A DNA stretch of 64,000 nucleotides from Oscillospiraceae bacterium (GCA_902764825.1 CACWXL010000003.1:347993-411992), one strand, 5' to 3'. Positions 1-9,040 are shown, counted from the stretch's first letter. Numbers and translations: made by a program. The notes: generated from the sequence alone by a model not told the origin.

Positions 1-322
1 AGTTCTCGAGTTTAGTTCCCTTGTGGATCTTCTTATAGACTTCCGAGACGTTCTTGATGTATTTCTCCGGATCATCGGACAGTGCCATCTTACTTAAGAT
101 GACAAGTTCGGGATTTGCCCTGAGATTTGATAAAAGACCGGTATTCTTCTCCAGGATCTTTTTGCATTCCTTAAGTCTTTGGGTATCGGCTTCTTTATCT
201 TCCGAAGTGAATATAAGGCTTGCCATCAGAGCCAGAAGCTTGTCATTTAAGAAGTATTTCCTGTGGATTTCTGAGCAGTTCCTTATAAGAAGATCGCACT
301 TTTGATCTAACGCATTGTTCAT
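1..322 (-). CDS. DUF4003-family protein, N-terminal part (runs off the left edge)
   Basis: The 107 visible codons read as an N-terminal segment of the DUF4003 type found in Firmicutes: a helical start with KCDLLIRN, then FTSEDKEAD and an LKECKKILEKNTG stretch, then a segment around ALSDDPEKYI. The function of this family is unknown. The ATG at 322 is preceded by an AAAGGGTGAT-type ribosome site. The stop lies outside the window, so total length and C-terminus cannot be judged. It follows the TerB-like gene by 20 bases on the same strand, so the two are probably cotranscribed. The family call rests on remembered motif pattern and is fairly secure; no role can be assigned. Confidence 0.7.
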   Translation of the reverse strand, partial: MNNALDQKCDLLIRNCSEIHRKYFLNDKLLALMASLIFTSEDKEADTQRLKECKKILEKNTGLLSNLRANPELVILSKMALSDDPEKYIKNVSEVYKKIHKGTKLEN

Positions 323-342
323 GTATTAATCACCCTTTAGGC

Positions 343-744
343 TCACGAATTAAACAGATCTCCGAGTTTTCTGTATGTATCGAAGATAGTCTTTACGCTT
401 TCCTCGAGTGTTTCCCTGACGTCATCAGTTAATAAAAGGGCAAGGCAGACTTCATCAAGGATCTGCTTTTCCCTGTCATCAAATGCGGTATCGGCATAAG
501 CAACTCCGAAGAGCTCGAAATAAACGATCTTACGGTCCTTGGCGCTGCTGCCTCTTAAGGTGTCGAGCTCTTTTTTCAGATCGATCTCAGCTGCAGCAGG
601 GTATTCAAATCCCGTGCCCATCTCGTCGTTATACTGCTCGAGGATTGATTCTTCTTCTCTTGAGCTTCCGTCAGATGATGCAAGTAAATTAGCTATATTC
701 CAAAAGGCTTTCTTCTCTTCGGGTGTTAATTGATCAAGTAACAT
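343..744 (-). CDS. TerB-like helical protein
   Basis: A 133-residue, acidic, all-helical soluble protein without signal peptide. It opens with LTPEEKKAFWNIANLLASSDG and contains repeated acidic helices (EESILEQYNDEMG, FDDREKQILDEVCLALL), a pattern like the tellurite-resistance TerB/DjlA-type fold, in which acidic positions may bind metal. That resemblance is structural only; no tellurite operon is nearby. It is upstream of the DUF4003 gene with a 20-base gap. An extended -10 (TG-T-TATAAT on the minus strand) lies at 780-785 before it. It could simply be a lineage-specific helical protein. Confidence 0.6.
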   Translation of the reverse strand: MLLDQLTPEEKKAFWNIANLLASSDGSSREEESILEQYNDEMGTGFEYPAAAEIDLKKELDTLRGSSAKDRKIVYFELFGVAYADTAFDDREKQILDEVCLALLLTDDVRETLEESVKTIFDTYRKLGDLFNS

Positions 745-779
745 ATGTATCCCTTTCTTAATTAATAGATTCCGGATTC

Positions 780-787
780 ATTATAAC
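780..787 (-). promoter_or_regulatory. extended -10 promoter for the TerB-like gene
   Basis: On the minus strand the sequence reads TTTGTTATAATG, a TG-N-TATAAT extended -10, about 35 bases upstream of the TerB-like start codon. No good -35 is seen, which is common for extended -10 promoters. Confidence 0.45.
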
Positions 788-909
788 AAATTGCGATGCT
801 GATTATTACGGAATCGTCGGATGCAGGGATACAAAGATAAGATGAATTTATGGAAAAAGTCTTTTCCGGCACATTAAATTAGTGCATAATTTGTTTGGGG
901 AAAATTTAT

Positions 910-3246
910 ATGGGAAATAATAGGATTAAAAGATTTGTTAGTGTGCTCATTTCTATGCTTCTGGTTTTCGCACAGATCATATCTGTTGCCGGATGCAAAG
1001 GCAAAGACGAGGATGGAGTCAAAAGGGTATCCAGGGATTCCACCTGGTTTAATGCAAAAGTAACCGGGCTCGATGGAAAGTACAAGAATAAGAAAATGGA
1101 CAGTTTCTACTGTGATTTTCTCGGAGTATATAAGGACGGTGTTCTTATACGGTCCGAAGGAGTAATTGATATTTTAAATCAGAAATCTGACCCTGATAAC
1201 CAGTTTGATAATATTGATTACTATAGTTTTTCCGGTGACCTGATATCTTCTTTCGATGCCCGTGAACTGCTATTAGATAAAGAAATCGACGATGTTATTA
1301 TCTGTGACACGGAAGTTGTCTTCAGAATGCATAAAAATGTTCTGCTTGAAGGTGAGAAAGAAAGCAAACGCTATCAGCTAAGTATAGATCCTGAGACAGG
1401 GACTGTTGGCGAATTAAAAGAGATTGAAGGCGTTCCGGCAGGCACATTCAGCGGTCTGGATGAGAATGGCACTTTTTATGAAGGAACCTGGGTTATCGGA
1501 GATTATTCAGTATCCCGGTACAGTTCACTCAGATCGGCATCATTTATTATTTCGAAAAACGGTAAAAGCAAGATTGTTGATCTGTCGCAGGACCCTCAGT
1601 TTTCAGAAGTAAGTATCAGTGACTATATAATTGTTTCAGAAACAGAAATCCTTTTGGTTAATTTTTCCGATAAAGCCGCCTTTATCTCTTTGAACCTGGA
1701 GACGGGAGAAGTTAAGAATAAAGACGAAGAATACAAGTGGCTTAAGAAGATCAAGTATTTTACCAGACTGTCATCGTTTGGCGGGAAGACATATGTTAAA
1801 GATGCTTACGGTGTGAAATATATTAATTTCGCATCGAAAGAATTGACAGAGGTTTTATCTTTTAACGATTGTAGCGTCAACAGAATAGATTTGACGCAAT
1901 CGGATCTTCTTTATGTTAAAGATGAAAGGTTTGTGTTCGCAAGGAAAACAAGTGATGAAGAGCTGTTTTCTGAAGATCACAGGAAAACTAAAGATGTTCC
2001 TGAAATAATCATCCTTGAGAGAGCAGATAAAAATCCGAATGCCGGCAGGATAATCCTTTCGGCAGGCACAGTCGGAAGTTTTTATTTGGAATATTCTATC
2101 TGTGAAGCAGTCAGAGTATTTAACGAGACAAATAAGAAATACTATGTGCAGTTGGAAAACAAACTCAATATCCTTGATTATGTGGATTACAGCAATGCTG
2201 ATAACAATGATGCAGTTAACGGAATCTTTTACAGCGGTTCTTCTGAACTCAGCAATCAGCTGGCCACGGACATGCTCTCGGGCGACGGTCCGGATATAGT
2301 TCTGTATGCGGGCGATTACAGACAGATCCATTCGGAAGAATACCTTGTAGACTTGAACAGGTATGTAAAAAGCAATAACGGGATCAATGAAGCAGATTAT
2401 TTCTCGAATGTGATCGATGCAGCTAAAGTTGACGATAAACTGTTATTTATTCCAATGGACTTTTCTGTAAAAGGCATATTAACCGACAGATCCAATGTCA
2501 GAGACGGACAGACAGGATTTACTTTCGATGAATACGTTAAATTCGTTTCTGAGGCATGCAACGGCGGCAATCCGCTGAGCGGGACGCAGCTTGAAGTCCT
2601 CACGACTTTGTATTCATATGCTGATGATTCCTGTATAAACGGGAAAACTGTTAACTTTGATAATGAATCATTCAGGGCTGTTTGCGACTATGTAAAGAAT
2701 AATGTCAACGATAAATCCTTCAACATATCTCAAGACGCTGATGAAGCGTATTATAGCGGCCTGGATGATCTGTTGAGCCGTAACGGGTTAAAAGCAAAAA
2801 ATCTGACGCTTTTGGGATATCCGTCGGCAGACGGACGCGGACCATTGATAGATATAGGTATTTCTATCGGGATCTCGGCTTCCGCGCCTTCTTCAGTTGC
2901 TGACGGTGCCTGGGAATTTATCAAGGTCTGCTTAAGCGATGATGTTCAGAATACAATTGGCAAGAGCGTCAGCAATCCGCTGAGCATTAAGGCATGTGAG
3001 TCACTCTCGAAAAATACGATTGAGAGTTTTAATAAAGCCAATCCGTCAACTAAAATAGATGAATCGATCATAGAATCTTACAAGAAGGTTCTCATGTCCG
3101 GGTCGCTAATCGATAATACGGATCCTGCGGTATTGATCGTAATAAGAGAAGAAGTTCCGCCTTATTTTGTTGACCAGAAGAGCCTTGATGATATCCTGCC
3201 CATAGTGAACAACAGGGTAAAGACGATACTGTCTGAGAGATCGTAA
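910..3246 (+). CDS. extracellular solute-binding lipoprotein (ABC transporter family 1 type) with a long N-terminal domain
   Basis: A 778-residue lipoprotein. The N-terminus has basic residues, a hydrophobic core and a lipobox SVAGC with the modified Cys at residue 29, so it should be anchored outside the membrane. The ATG at 910 is chosen over an upstream in-frame TTG at 895 because GGGGAAAA sits 6 bases before it. The C-terminal half (about residues 390-775) matches sugar/peptide-binding proteins: AVRVFNETN near its start, then MLSGDGPDIVLYAG, a DLNRYV segment and the hinge-like KLLFIPMDF. The first 360 residues are beta-rich and resemble no domain I recognise. No permease or ATPase gene is adjacent, so it is an orphan binding protein; its ligand is unknown. 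Confidence 0.75.
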   Translation: MGNNRIKRFVSVLISMLLVFAQIISVAGCKGKDEDGVKRVSRDSTWFNAKVTGLDGKYKNKKMDSFYCDFLGVYKDGVLIRSEGVIDILNQKSDPDNQFDNIDYYSFSGDLISSFDARELLLDKEIDDVIICDTEVVFRMHKNVLLEGEKESKRYQLSIDPETGTVGELKEIEGVPAGTFSGLDENGTFYEGTWVIGDYSVSRYSSLRSASFIISKNGKSKIVDLSQDPQFSEVSISDYIIVSETEILLVNFSDKAAFISLNLETGEVKNKDEEYKWLKKIKYFTRLSSFGGKTYVKDAYGVKYINFASKELTEVLSFNDCSVNRIDLTQSDLLYVKDERFVFARKTSDEELFSEDHRKTKDVPEIIILERADKNPNAGRIILSAGTVGSFYLEYSICEAVRVFNETNKKYYVQLENKLNILDYVDYSNADNNDAVNGIFYSGSSELSNQLATDMLSGDGPDIVLYAGDYRQIHSEEYLVDLNRYVKSNNGINEADYFSNVIDAAKVDDKLLFIPMDFSVKGILTDRSNVRDGQTGFTFDEYVKFVSEACNGGNPLSGTQLEVLTTLYSYADDSCINGKTVNFDNESFRAVCDYVKNNVNDKSFNISQDADEAYYSGLDDLLSRNGLKAKNLTLLGYPSADGRGPLIDIGISIGISASAPSSVADGAWEFIKVCLSDDVQNTIGKSVSNPLSIKACESLSKNTIESFNKANPSTKIDESIIESYKKVLMSGSLIDNTDPAVLIVIREEVPPYFVDQKSLDDILPIVNNRVKTILSERS

Positions 3247-3335
3247 AATACAATCTCAAAAAACTCTTGAAAACAATTTTTAATCATATTAGCCTTGTTT
3301 TTGGACGTCCAAATCTTACTTAAGAGGAGACTGAA

Positions 3336-4322
3336 ATGAACAAAGAAGAGTTCCATGCTTATGTTTCAAAGAGCAAAGGAAACGAGAGCAACATATGCCA
3401 GATATGCGCAATGAGAAACGGTGCTGCTGTCTATGAGGACAGCTGGAGAGGCTTTAAGGCAGATGATCCTGTTAACGTTAATTCCGTGACCAAAGGTGTC
3501 ATGGCCCTGCTTGCCGGTATAGCGGCTGACAAAGGCTTTATAAGCATCGATGACAAGGTTATTGATTATTTCCCTGACTATCAGGTCAAGCGCGGTGAGA
3601 AGACAATCTACGATGTTACCGTAAGGCACCTGCTTACAATGACAGCGCCTTACAAAGGTAAGTCAGAACCGTGGAAGAAGGTGTGCACTTCAGATGACTG
3701 GACCAAGGCAGCTCTGGATTTTCTGGGCGGAAGAACCGGCATCACCGGCGAGTTCAGATATGCGACTTTGGGAATACAGATCTTGGCCGGCATTATCGAG
3801 AGAGCGTCAGGCGAAAAGCTAATAGATTTTGCAAATAAGAATCTGTTTATTCCTCTGGGGATTCCCGAACATACCATTCATGGTGACAGCAGCAAGGAAG
3901 ACCAGTTCGATTTCTTCATGAACAAAGGTCCCAGGAAGAATGAATGGTATTCGGATCCGCAAGGTGCGGTGACTGCAGGATGGGGTTTGTGCGCATCTGC
4001 AAAAGATCTCGCCAGGATGGGCGATATGGTGCTTAATGATGGCCGTTTTAGCGGCACCCGGATCGTATCTTCTGGCTGGATAAACAGTATGCTCACGCCA
4101 TATCAGAAACTCGGCGAGAGATTCGGGTATATGTACTACGGATATCTGTGGTATAAGCCTTTTGAGGACAGGGAGGTGTATGCCGCGATAGGCGACTGCG
4201 GAAACATTATCTATGTGAACAGAGAGGTCAATATCGCAGTAGGCGTGACCGGTACGTTTAAGCCCATGATATTTGACAGGGTCGAGTTTATTGAGAAGAA
4301 CGTGCTCCCGCTGACGTTGTAA
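3336..4322 (+). CDS. serine hydrolase of the beta-lactamase (class C/esterase) family
   Basis: A 328-residue protein with the beta-lactamase fold signature S-x-x-K in NSVTKGVMALL (about residue 50), where Ser would be the nucleophile, and a YAT sequence in place of the YxN motif (RYATLGIQILAGIIERASG). A GDCGN segment near residue 287 takes the place of the third KTG/HxG motif. There is no signal peptide, so it is likely cytoplasmic and more probably an esterase or peptidase than a drug-inactivating enzyme. The ribosome site AAGAGGAGA precedes the ATG. The 90-base gap after the lipoprotein and the 63-base gap before the next gene hold nothing else obvious. Confidence 0.8.
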   Translation: MNKEEFHAYVSKSKGNESNICQICAMRNGAAVYEDSWRGFKADDPVNVNSVTKGVMALLAGIAADKGFISIDDKVIDYFPDYQVKRGEKTIYDVTVRHLLTMTAPYKGKSEPWKKVCTSDDWTKAALDFLGGRTGITGEFRYATLGIQILAGIIERASGEKLIDFANKNLFIPLGIPEHTIHGDSSKEDQFDFFMNKGPRKNEWYSDPQGAVTAGWGLCASAKDLARMGDMVLNDGRFSGTRIVSSGWINSMLTPYQKLGERFGYMYYGYLWYKPFEDREVYAAIGDCGNIIYVNREVNIAVGVTGTFKPMIFDRVEFIEKNVLPLTL

Positions 4323-4385
4323 TGTGCTCATCAATTATTTCTGATATAATGAGTCTCAGGAATAAGTGGATAGGGGGTATTGTTT

Positions 4386-5582
4386 ATGAGATTCCGTGAG
4401 GATCTTAAGGCTTACTATTTCAGCACGAATCATGAGACTGATTCAGAAGAGCGCTCGATCATCTATGAGCAGACTAAGGATTATCTGAAGGAGTATCTTC
4501 ACACCACATTTAAACCTGCAGATACAACCGGAGGAACTGTTAAGAAGTTCCTGCCGATAGTTATATTTGCCATCGCTGTTGTACTCCTGATCATCTTCTC
4601 AATAAACAAGATGATTCCCGCTCTGATATTTACATTTGGAGGAGTGTTCATTCTCTTCGGCATAGCTTTCTTCCTGCCGGGCAATAAAGATGAAGAAACG
4701 CCGGAACTTCCTCAGCACTCCAAGGTTCCAAAGGCTATTCCCGGAGCTGCCATCATAGCGTTCGGACTGGGCGTAATCGTCCCTGCGGTTTTTGCACCGT
4801 CGATAGGCTATGCAAAGGCAATGGCAGCAGGCTGCGGAACATGGTTCGTTCTTGGCGGACTCTTCTTTATCGTCTATACGATCGTTGGCTACTTGAGGTT
4901 TTCGAAGGCTTCGAAAAATACGGTGCAGGGCAAGTGCATCGGTTATATCAAGATGGTTGACGGGGGCAATAATAACAGCAGCACTATCAATCATCCCAGA
5001 TATTACATTACCGGAACTCCTGTTTTCGAATACACGATAAACGGCGTTACATATCAGGCTTTCCAGGAAGACAATATGAGGACTGGCAAGCTTACGCCTT
5101 ATGTCGGTGACACGGTAGAGCTCGGTGTTATGCCGGACGATCCTTATGCTGTTTTCTATCACAAGAATACGGGTGCAAAGATCTTTGCCATAGTGATGTC
5201 GGTCATTGTTCTCGCTGCAGGCATTTTCGTGTTCTGTATGCTGCCTTCCATAAATGACAACGGCGGTTTTGTGGTTAACACCATGGGTGGACAGACGAGG
5301 CTTGCCAAGGCTAAGTTCGACGATAAGACCATAGCGAAATACATCACCGTGGATTATACGATCGAATATGTTACGGTCACAGGCACACATGAAACCAACG
5401 GTATGCCTGCAGTAGATCTGTCCAACGGCAGAGGGTTGATACTTCAGGAAAAAGATAAGGACAAATATCCTGTAGGCACAGAGCTTTATGTCGTTTATCC
5501 TGCAGACGGTTCTGCCAGCCTTAACTTCCGGGCCGAAGAATGGGAGTATTCCGGCACGCATGAAGTAAAAGGACTTCCGTAA
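4386..5582 (+). CDS. multispan membrane protein with DUF3592-like domain
   Basis: A 398-residue protein beginning with about 50 soluble residues, two adjacent membrane helices (about 50-72 and 77-96), another pair (about 120-142 and 150-168), then a soluble region of DUF3592 type: GKCIGYIKMVD, YYITGTPVFEYTINGVTYQA and VGDTVELGVMPDDPYAVFYH. A further helix follows (about 265-287), and then a second small beta domain. The ATG at 4386 is preferred over the upstream TTG at 4380 because TAGGGGG lies 8 bases before it. The function of DUF3592 proteins is not established. It is monocistronic or ends the preceding run; a hairpin terminator follows. Confidence 0.65.
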   Translation: MRFREDLKAYYFSTNHETDSEERSIIYEQTKDYLKEYLHTTFKPADTTGGTVKKFLPIVIFAIAVVLLIIFSINKMIPALIFTFGGVFILFGIAFFLPGNKDEETPELPQHSKVPKAIPGAAIIAFGLGVIVPAVFAPSIGYAKAMAAGCGTWFVLGGLFFIVYTIVGYLRFSKASKNTVQGKCIGYIKMVDGGNNNSSTINHPRYYITGTPVFEYTINGVTYQAFQEDNMRTGKLTPYVGDTVELGVMPDDPYAVFYHKNTGAKIFAIVMSVIVLAAGIFVFCMLPSINDNGGFVVNTMGGQTRLAKAKFDDKTIAKYITVDYTIEYVTVTGTHETNGMPAVDLSNGRGLILQEKDKDKYPVGTELYVVYPADGSASLNFRAEEWEYSGTHEVKGLP

Positions 5583-5605
5583 ATATTTATCAGGAAATAA
5601 GAAAT

Positions 5606-5640
5606 CAGGCTGTCTCTCATGTGAGGCAGCCTGTTTGCTT
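5606..5640. terminator. bidirectional hairpin terminator between convergent genes
   Basis: CAGGCTGTCTC (5606-5616) pairs with GAGGCAGCCTG (5623-5633), 11 pairs with one G-U, loop TCATGT, followed by TTTGCTTTT. It lies between the DUF3592 gene and the convergent GH115 gene. It shares its GGCTGTC/GGCAGCC stem with several other hairpins in this window. Confidence 0.8.
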
Positions 5641-8541
5641 TTAAGTCATGTAAGTCGGTTTGGGTCCTAAGTACGATTCAGGGATCTTGGCGCCTTCCTC
5701 GCATATCACGATCTTCTGCAGTACGAGATTCGGATTGATCGAGTGTATGCTGAAAGTATTTAATCCTTTATTAAGCTTTACCGTAAACGTAGTCTTGCGG
5801 ACGTTGTCGAGAACGCCCTGTGACCAGTATGGATTGCCGTCTCCAACTGCAAAGCCTTCAGGGATCATGTTGATCTTCTTAAGCTTGCCTTCGTTGACGC
5901 TGATGCCTACCAGGATCTTCGGCTCTCTGGAGAACGGATTGCTGGGGTTGGTATAGAGCGTTACATCGTATTTGCCTTCTTCAGGAACGTTTATCTTATA
6001 TTCAAGATAAGGTGCGTTCTTTACGCCAAGGACTTCATCCTGCGGATATGCCTTGATCACATCCATGCCGCGGCTGTAATCACGGATAACGCCGTAAGCG
6101 GCAAATGAAGGAGAAGAATACGCTTTGCTGTAGTCTAGTGGCAGGATGGAGATGTAGTTCATTCCAAACGCATTCTTTTCGAGCGATCTGTCGAAGATAT
6201 TTGCCTTGATGATGTCTTCTCCGTAGTCTTTCCTTCCGACCCAGTGATGGACTTTCTCGCCCTTGAATGCGGAAGCCCTGTTGAAAGGAACCTTGACTAC
6301 CGTATATCCGTCAGCGCTGTGGATGCAGAACTCCGTGGAGTCGCCTTTCTTTATGGCAGAGCGGTCGATCTTAACCTTAAGTTCGTTAAGTGTGTAAGGC
6401 TTGATGGTGCCTTCTGTAGAAGAGAAGATCAATCCCTTGCATGGGTTTTCTACGGAGAACTTAACGTCCTTGTCGCATGCTGTGCTGAGGAGCAGTGTAG
6501 CTTCATCGCAGGAAGGATCGAGGAACTGATCCAGAAGAAGGACTCTGCCTGTCCAGAACTTGCCTTCTGTTGCCTGGCATGAGCCTTTAATGGTTGTAAT
6601 GAGTCTTTCTTTATTGGCAGGTTCGAAAGTGCCCACCACAGGATATTTGCAGCCTTCCTCACACCAGTTGTTGAAGCCGATGTGTTCGGATAAGCCCATT
6701 CCGTACCACTTGCCGCCATGTATCTTATGAAGTTCATCGACAATGATCTTATCGTACGCGATGCACTTGTTGATCTCCTTGGCGAGCGTCATTGCGTATG
6801 TGCTTCCAAGCTCACAGAACGCGTGGTTCAAAGTGGTCAGGAGCCACATTCTCTGAACATTGAGATTTGCTGTCAGAGGAAGCCAGACTAACTCATAGAA
6901 AGCGAATTCCGTGTTGCCTGTGAACTTGGCCTTGATCTTGTCGCACTTCTTCATGAGCGCATCGATATCCTCAAGAAGATCAAATGTCTCATTATAGTTA
7001 AATGCATTATAGACTTTGTCGTTCATCGCCTCTGTGCGGCGTGCGGAAGTAATGCGGGTATAGCCTGAGAGCATTTCGCGGATGGCACGCTTGTCAGATG
7101 CTGAGATGTTCGAACTGAATACACGGTCAACGATAAGCTTCGTGTATTCGGCCGGAGCGTCCGGATTCGTTGTTCCCCAGCGGTCGAAGTCGTAAGCGAG
7201 ATCGAGGAAGAATGACAGCGGATATTCGGTGCTGAAGATATCGCCGACATTGACGATCCATAGGTCTCTGATGCCGAAGTCAAAAGCTGTGGTCATCTGC
7301 TCCCAGGTCTTTGCGAGATTGGATGTGTTGAACCACTCGAAAGAGATAGGCAAGCCGTGGTAATCAAAGTGATAGTACATTCCGTAGCCGCCCTTGTGAC
7401 TGCGCATCTCAGGTGTCGGAACCGTACGGAGATTGCCGAAGTTATCGTCGCAGAGCATCAGGGTTACGCCGTCAAGCTCAGGATCGCCCATAAGGCCGGG
7501 CGTCTTCTCATCGCCGTAGAAATAAGGCTCAACTTCCTTATAAAGAGCGAGCATTCTCGGTACTTTATCAAGGTCCTTGTTTACGTATTTTCTGATGAGC
7601 TTATTCTGTGTCTTCAATACCTTGCGGAGCAGGTCGATATTGTCCTTGAGCGTTGCATCCTTGCCCATTATCGCGGTATCGGCTTCGCCGCGCATACCGA
7701 CGGTGATGACATTTTCGAACTTGCCGCTTCTCTTGAGGCCGTCTTCCCAGAATCTCGTGATGCCTTTCTCGTTCTTAAGGAAGTTCCAGGCATCTCCGTA
7801 GATTGACTTGGGACCTCTTAAATGCTTATATTCCTCGCCCTGTCTTAAGCACGGCTCGTGGTGGCTCATTCCCATGACAACACCGAGCTCATCTGCGAGC
7901 TCTGCATTTGCAAGGCCCGGACCGTCATCAGGGAAGATCTCCGCCCACATCGCAGGCCAGAGATAGTTTCCTTTGAGTCTTAACAGGAGCTCGAAAACAT
8001 GTTCATACATCTTTGCGTTGAAGCCGCCGAAATTGTGCATGCAGAAGTTACCGAATGCGGGCCATTCGTCATTAATAAAGAAGCCTCTGTATTTTACGGA
8101 TGGCTCTTTCGATACCATGCAGTAATCGGAGGGGATCTTAAATGTCGTCATCTTAGGAGGCTTTACATCAAGCCAGTCGATAAAAGGGGAGACGCCGAGC
8201 ATCTCGGAGAGCTTGAAGAGACCATAGATGGCGCCGCGCTTGTCGCTTCCGGTTATTACAAGAGCTGAATCCTTAACTTCGATCTTATAAACTTCGCGCT
8301 TGCCCTCAATATCGGATGTGTCGACGCCGGTATCCTTAATGAGCTTGTCGCCTGCAAGGCCTACCAGGATCGGAGACTTGCACTTGGAGGATTCAACAAC
8401 GGAAGGTGCAGTTCCGAATACGGCCTTGATATCGCCTGAGACCTTTGCTGCTATCTTCCTGACACCGCTTAATGTGTCTTTGCCGCAGACGATCTCGATA
8501 TCCTTGTTCCTGAGCTTTGAAGAAGAGATTATATAGTCCAT
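5641..8541 (-). CDS. GH115 xylan alpha-1,2-glucuronidase, apparently intracellular
   Basis: A 966-residue glycoside hydrolase family 115 protein, which removes (4-O-methyl)glucuronic acid from xylan or its oligosaccharides. Family hallmarks include RGFFINDEWPAFGNF near 152-166, FGGFNAKMYEHVF (171-183), RLKGNYLWPAMWAEIF (188-203), GMSHHEP (224-230), GMRGEAD (282-288), CDDNFGNLR (364-372) and the GGYGMYYHFDYHGLP stretch (384-398). The C-terminal region carries the beta-sandwich typical of the family. The ATG at 8541 is chosen because GAGGAG precedes it; longer in-frame starts lack a ribosome site. No signal peptide is visible, so it probably acts on imported oligosaccharides. No transporter or other xylan gene is adjacent. 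It is transcribed alone. Confidence 0.93.
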   Translation of the reverse strand: MDYIISSSKLRNKDIEIVCGKDTLSGVRKIAAKVSGDIKAVFGTAPSVVESSKCKSPILVGLAGDKLIKDTGVDTSDIEGKREVYKIEVKDSALVITGSDKRGAIYGLFKLSEMLGVSPFIDWLDVKPPKMTTFKIPSDYCMVSKEPSVKYRGFFINDEWPAFGNFCMHNFGGFNAKMYEHVFELLLRLKGNYLWPAMWAEIFPDDGPGLANAELADELGVVMGMSHHEPCLRQGEEYKHLRGPKSIYGDAWNFLKNEKGITRFWEDGLKRSGKFENVITVGMRGEADTAIMGKDATLKDNIDLLRKVLKTQNKLIRKYVNKDLDKVPRMLALYKEVEPYFYGDEKTPGLMGDPELDGVTLMLCDDNFGNLRTVPTPEMRSHKGGYGMYYHFDYHGLPISFEWFNTSNLAKTWEQMTTAFDFGIRDLWIVNVGDIFSTEYPLSFFLDLAYDFDRWGTTNPDAPAEYTKLIVDRVFSSNISASDKRAIREMLSGYTRITSARRTEAMNDKVYNAFNYNETFDLLEDIDALMKKCDKIKAKFTGNTEFAFYELVWLPLTANLNVQRMWLLTTLNHAFCELGSTYAMTLAKEINKCIAYDKIIVDELHKIHGGKWYGMGLSEHIGFNNWCEEGCKYPVVGTFEPANKERLITTIKGSCQATEGKFWTGRVLLLDQFLDPSCDEATLLLSTACDKDVKFSVENPCKGLIFSSTEGTIKPYTLNELKVKIDRSAIKKGDSTEFCIHSADGYTVVKVPFNRASAFKGEKVHHWVGRKDYGEDIIKANIFDRSLEKNAFGMNYISILPLDYSKAYSSPSFAAYGVIRDYSRGMDVIKAYPQDEVLGVKNAPYLEYKINVPEEGKYDVTLYTNPSNPFSREPKILVGISVNEGKLKKINMIPEGFAVGDGNPYWSQGVLDNVRKTTFTVKLNKGLNTFSIHSINPNLVLQKIVICEEGAKIPESYLGPKPTYMT

Positions 8542-8595
8542 AAGTACTCCTCGTAAATTAAACTTCCATACAAGCATACAACACTTGCTGAAGTT

Positions 8596-8601
8596 ATTAT
8601 A
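8596..8601 (-). promoter_or_regulatory. candidate -10 for the GH115 gene
   Basis: TATAAT on the minus strand, 55 bases upstream of the GH115 start. No consensus -35 is found at 17-18 bases, which would fit an activator-dependent promoter, as expected for a polysaccharide-use gene. This is only a sequence match. Confidence 0.35.
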
Positions 8602-8721
8602 TCGCAATCTAAGTAATATTTTATTAATTACCGCGGTCAACAGCAAATTTAAATGGTGATGCCGGCGAAGGTGACCGTCAGCCCGCCGGGTTTATCCGGT
8701 GCGGATGATCATCCGGAAGGC

Positions 8722-8839
8722 TGTAGACGATTTTGCAGACGGAATCAGCAAATAGTGTCTACATTTCCGTCTACAAGTGCCTTTGTAGACGATTTTGCAG
8801 ACGGAATCAGCAAATAACGTCTACATTTCCGTCTACAAG
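8722..8839. repeat. two-copy 56-bp direct repeat with internal dyads
   Basis: Copies at 8722-8777 and 8784-8839 differ at only two positions and are separated by 6 bases (period 62). Each copy begins with TGTAGACG and ends with CGTCTACA, so each copy is itself an inverted repeat. Across the junction CGTCTACAA (8768-8776) and TTGTAGACG (8783-8791) form a perfect 9-bp stem with a 6-base loop. The inner 12-mer AATCAGCAAATA recurs a third time at about 8930. The repeat lies in the 500-base divergent region between GH115 and the DUF2975 gene. No open reading frame in it looks real. Confidence 0.85.
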
Positions 8840-8965
8840 CTTTTTCTATCAGCAGGCAGCAGACATAAACAGTTTCATGGATTCTTCTTTTTCGCTTACG
8901 GGGAAATGACGTATGAAACTATTTCCCTAATCAGCAAATATTTATTGAGAAACGATAAAAAACTC

Positions 8966-8994
8966 TTGAAAAACGAAAATCACTATGTTAGTAT
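8966..8994 (+). promoter_or_regulatory. promoter for the DUF2975 cassette
   Basis: TTGAAA (8966-8971), 17-base spacer, TAGTAT (8989-8994), 46 bases before the ATG at 9041. Just upstream are overlapping inverted repeats (AGTTTCAT/ATGAAACT and GGGAAAT/ATTTCCC) that could be operators. Confidence 0.5.
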
Positions 8995-9040
8995 TCATGC
9001 TGTAAGACATGTTTTGATCTTTATCAAGGAGGAATAACCG

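Noticed and set aside
1855..2331. 158-codon minus-strand frame
   Set aside because: Antisense to the solute-binding lipoprotein; no start signal and no recognisable domain.
4599..5561. 320-codon minus-strand frame
   Set aside because: It is antisense to the DUF3592 gene, with no ribosome site and an unnatural composition; a mirror of biased codon use.
8722..8839. Possible two-repeat CRISPR
   Set aside because: The spacer would be 6 bases, only two copies exist, and no cas gene is in the window.
8795..9037. 80-codon reading frame in the GH115-DUF2975 intergenic region
   Set aside because: It starts inside the repeat, has no ribosome site, and the product is low-quality with no pattern; it overlaps the promoter of the next gene.
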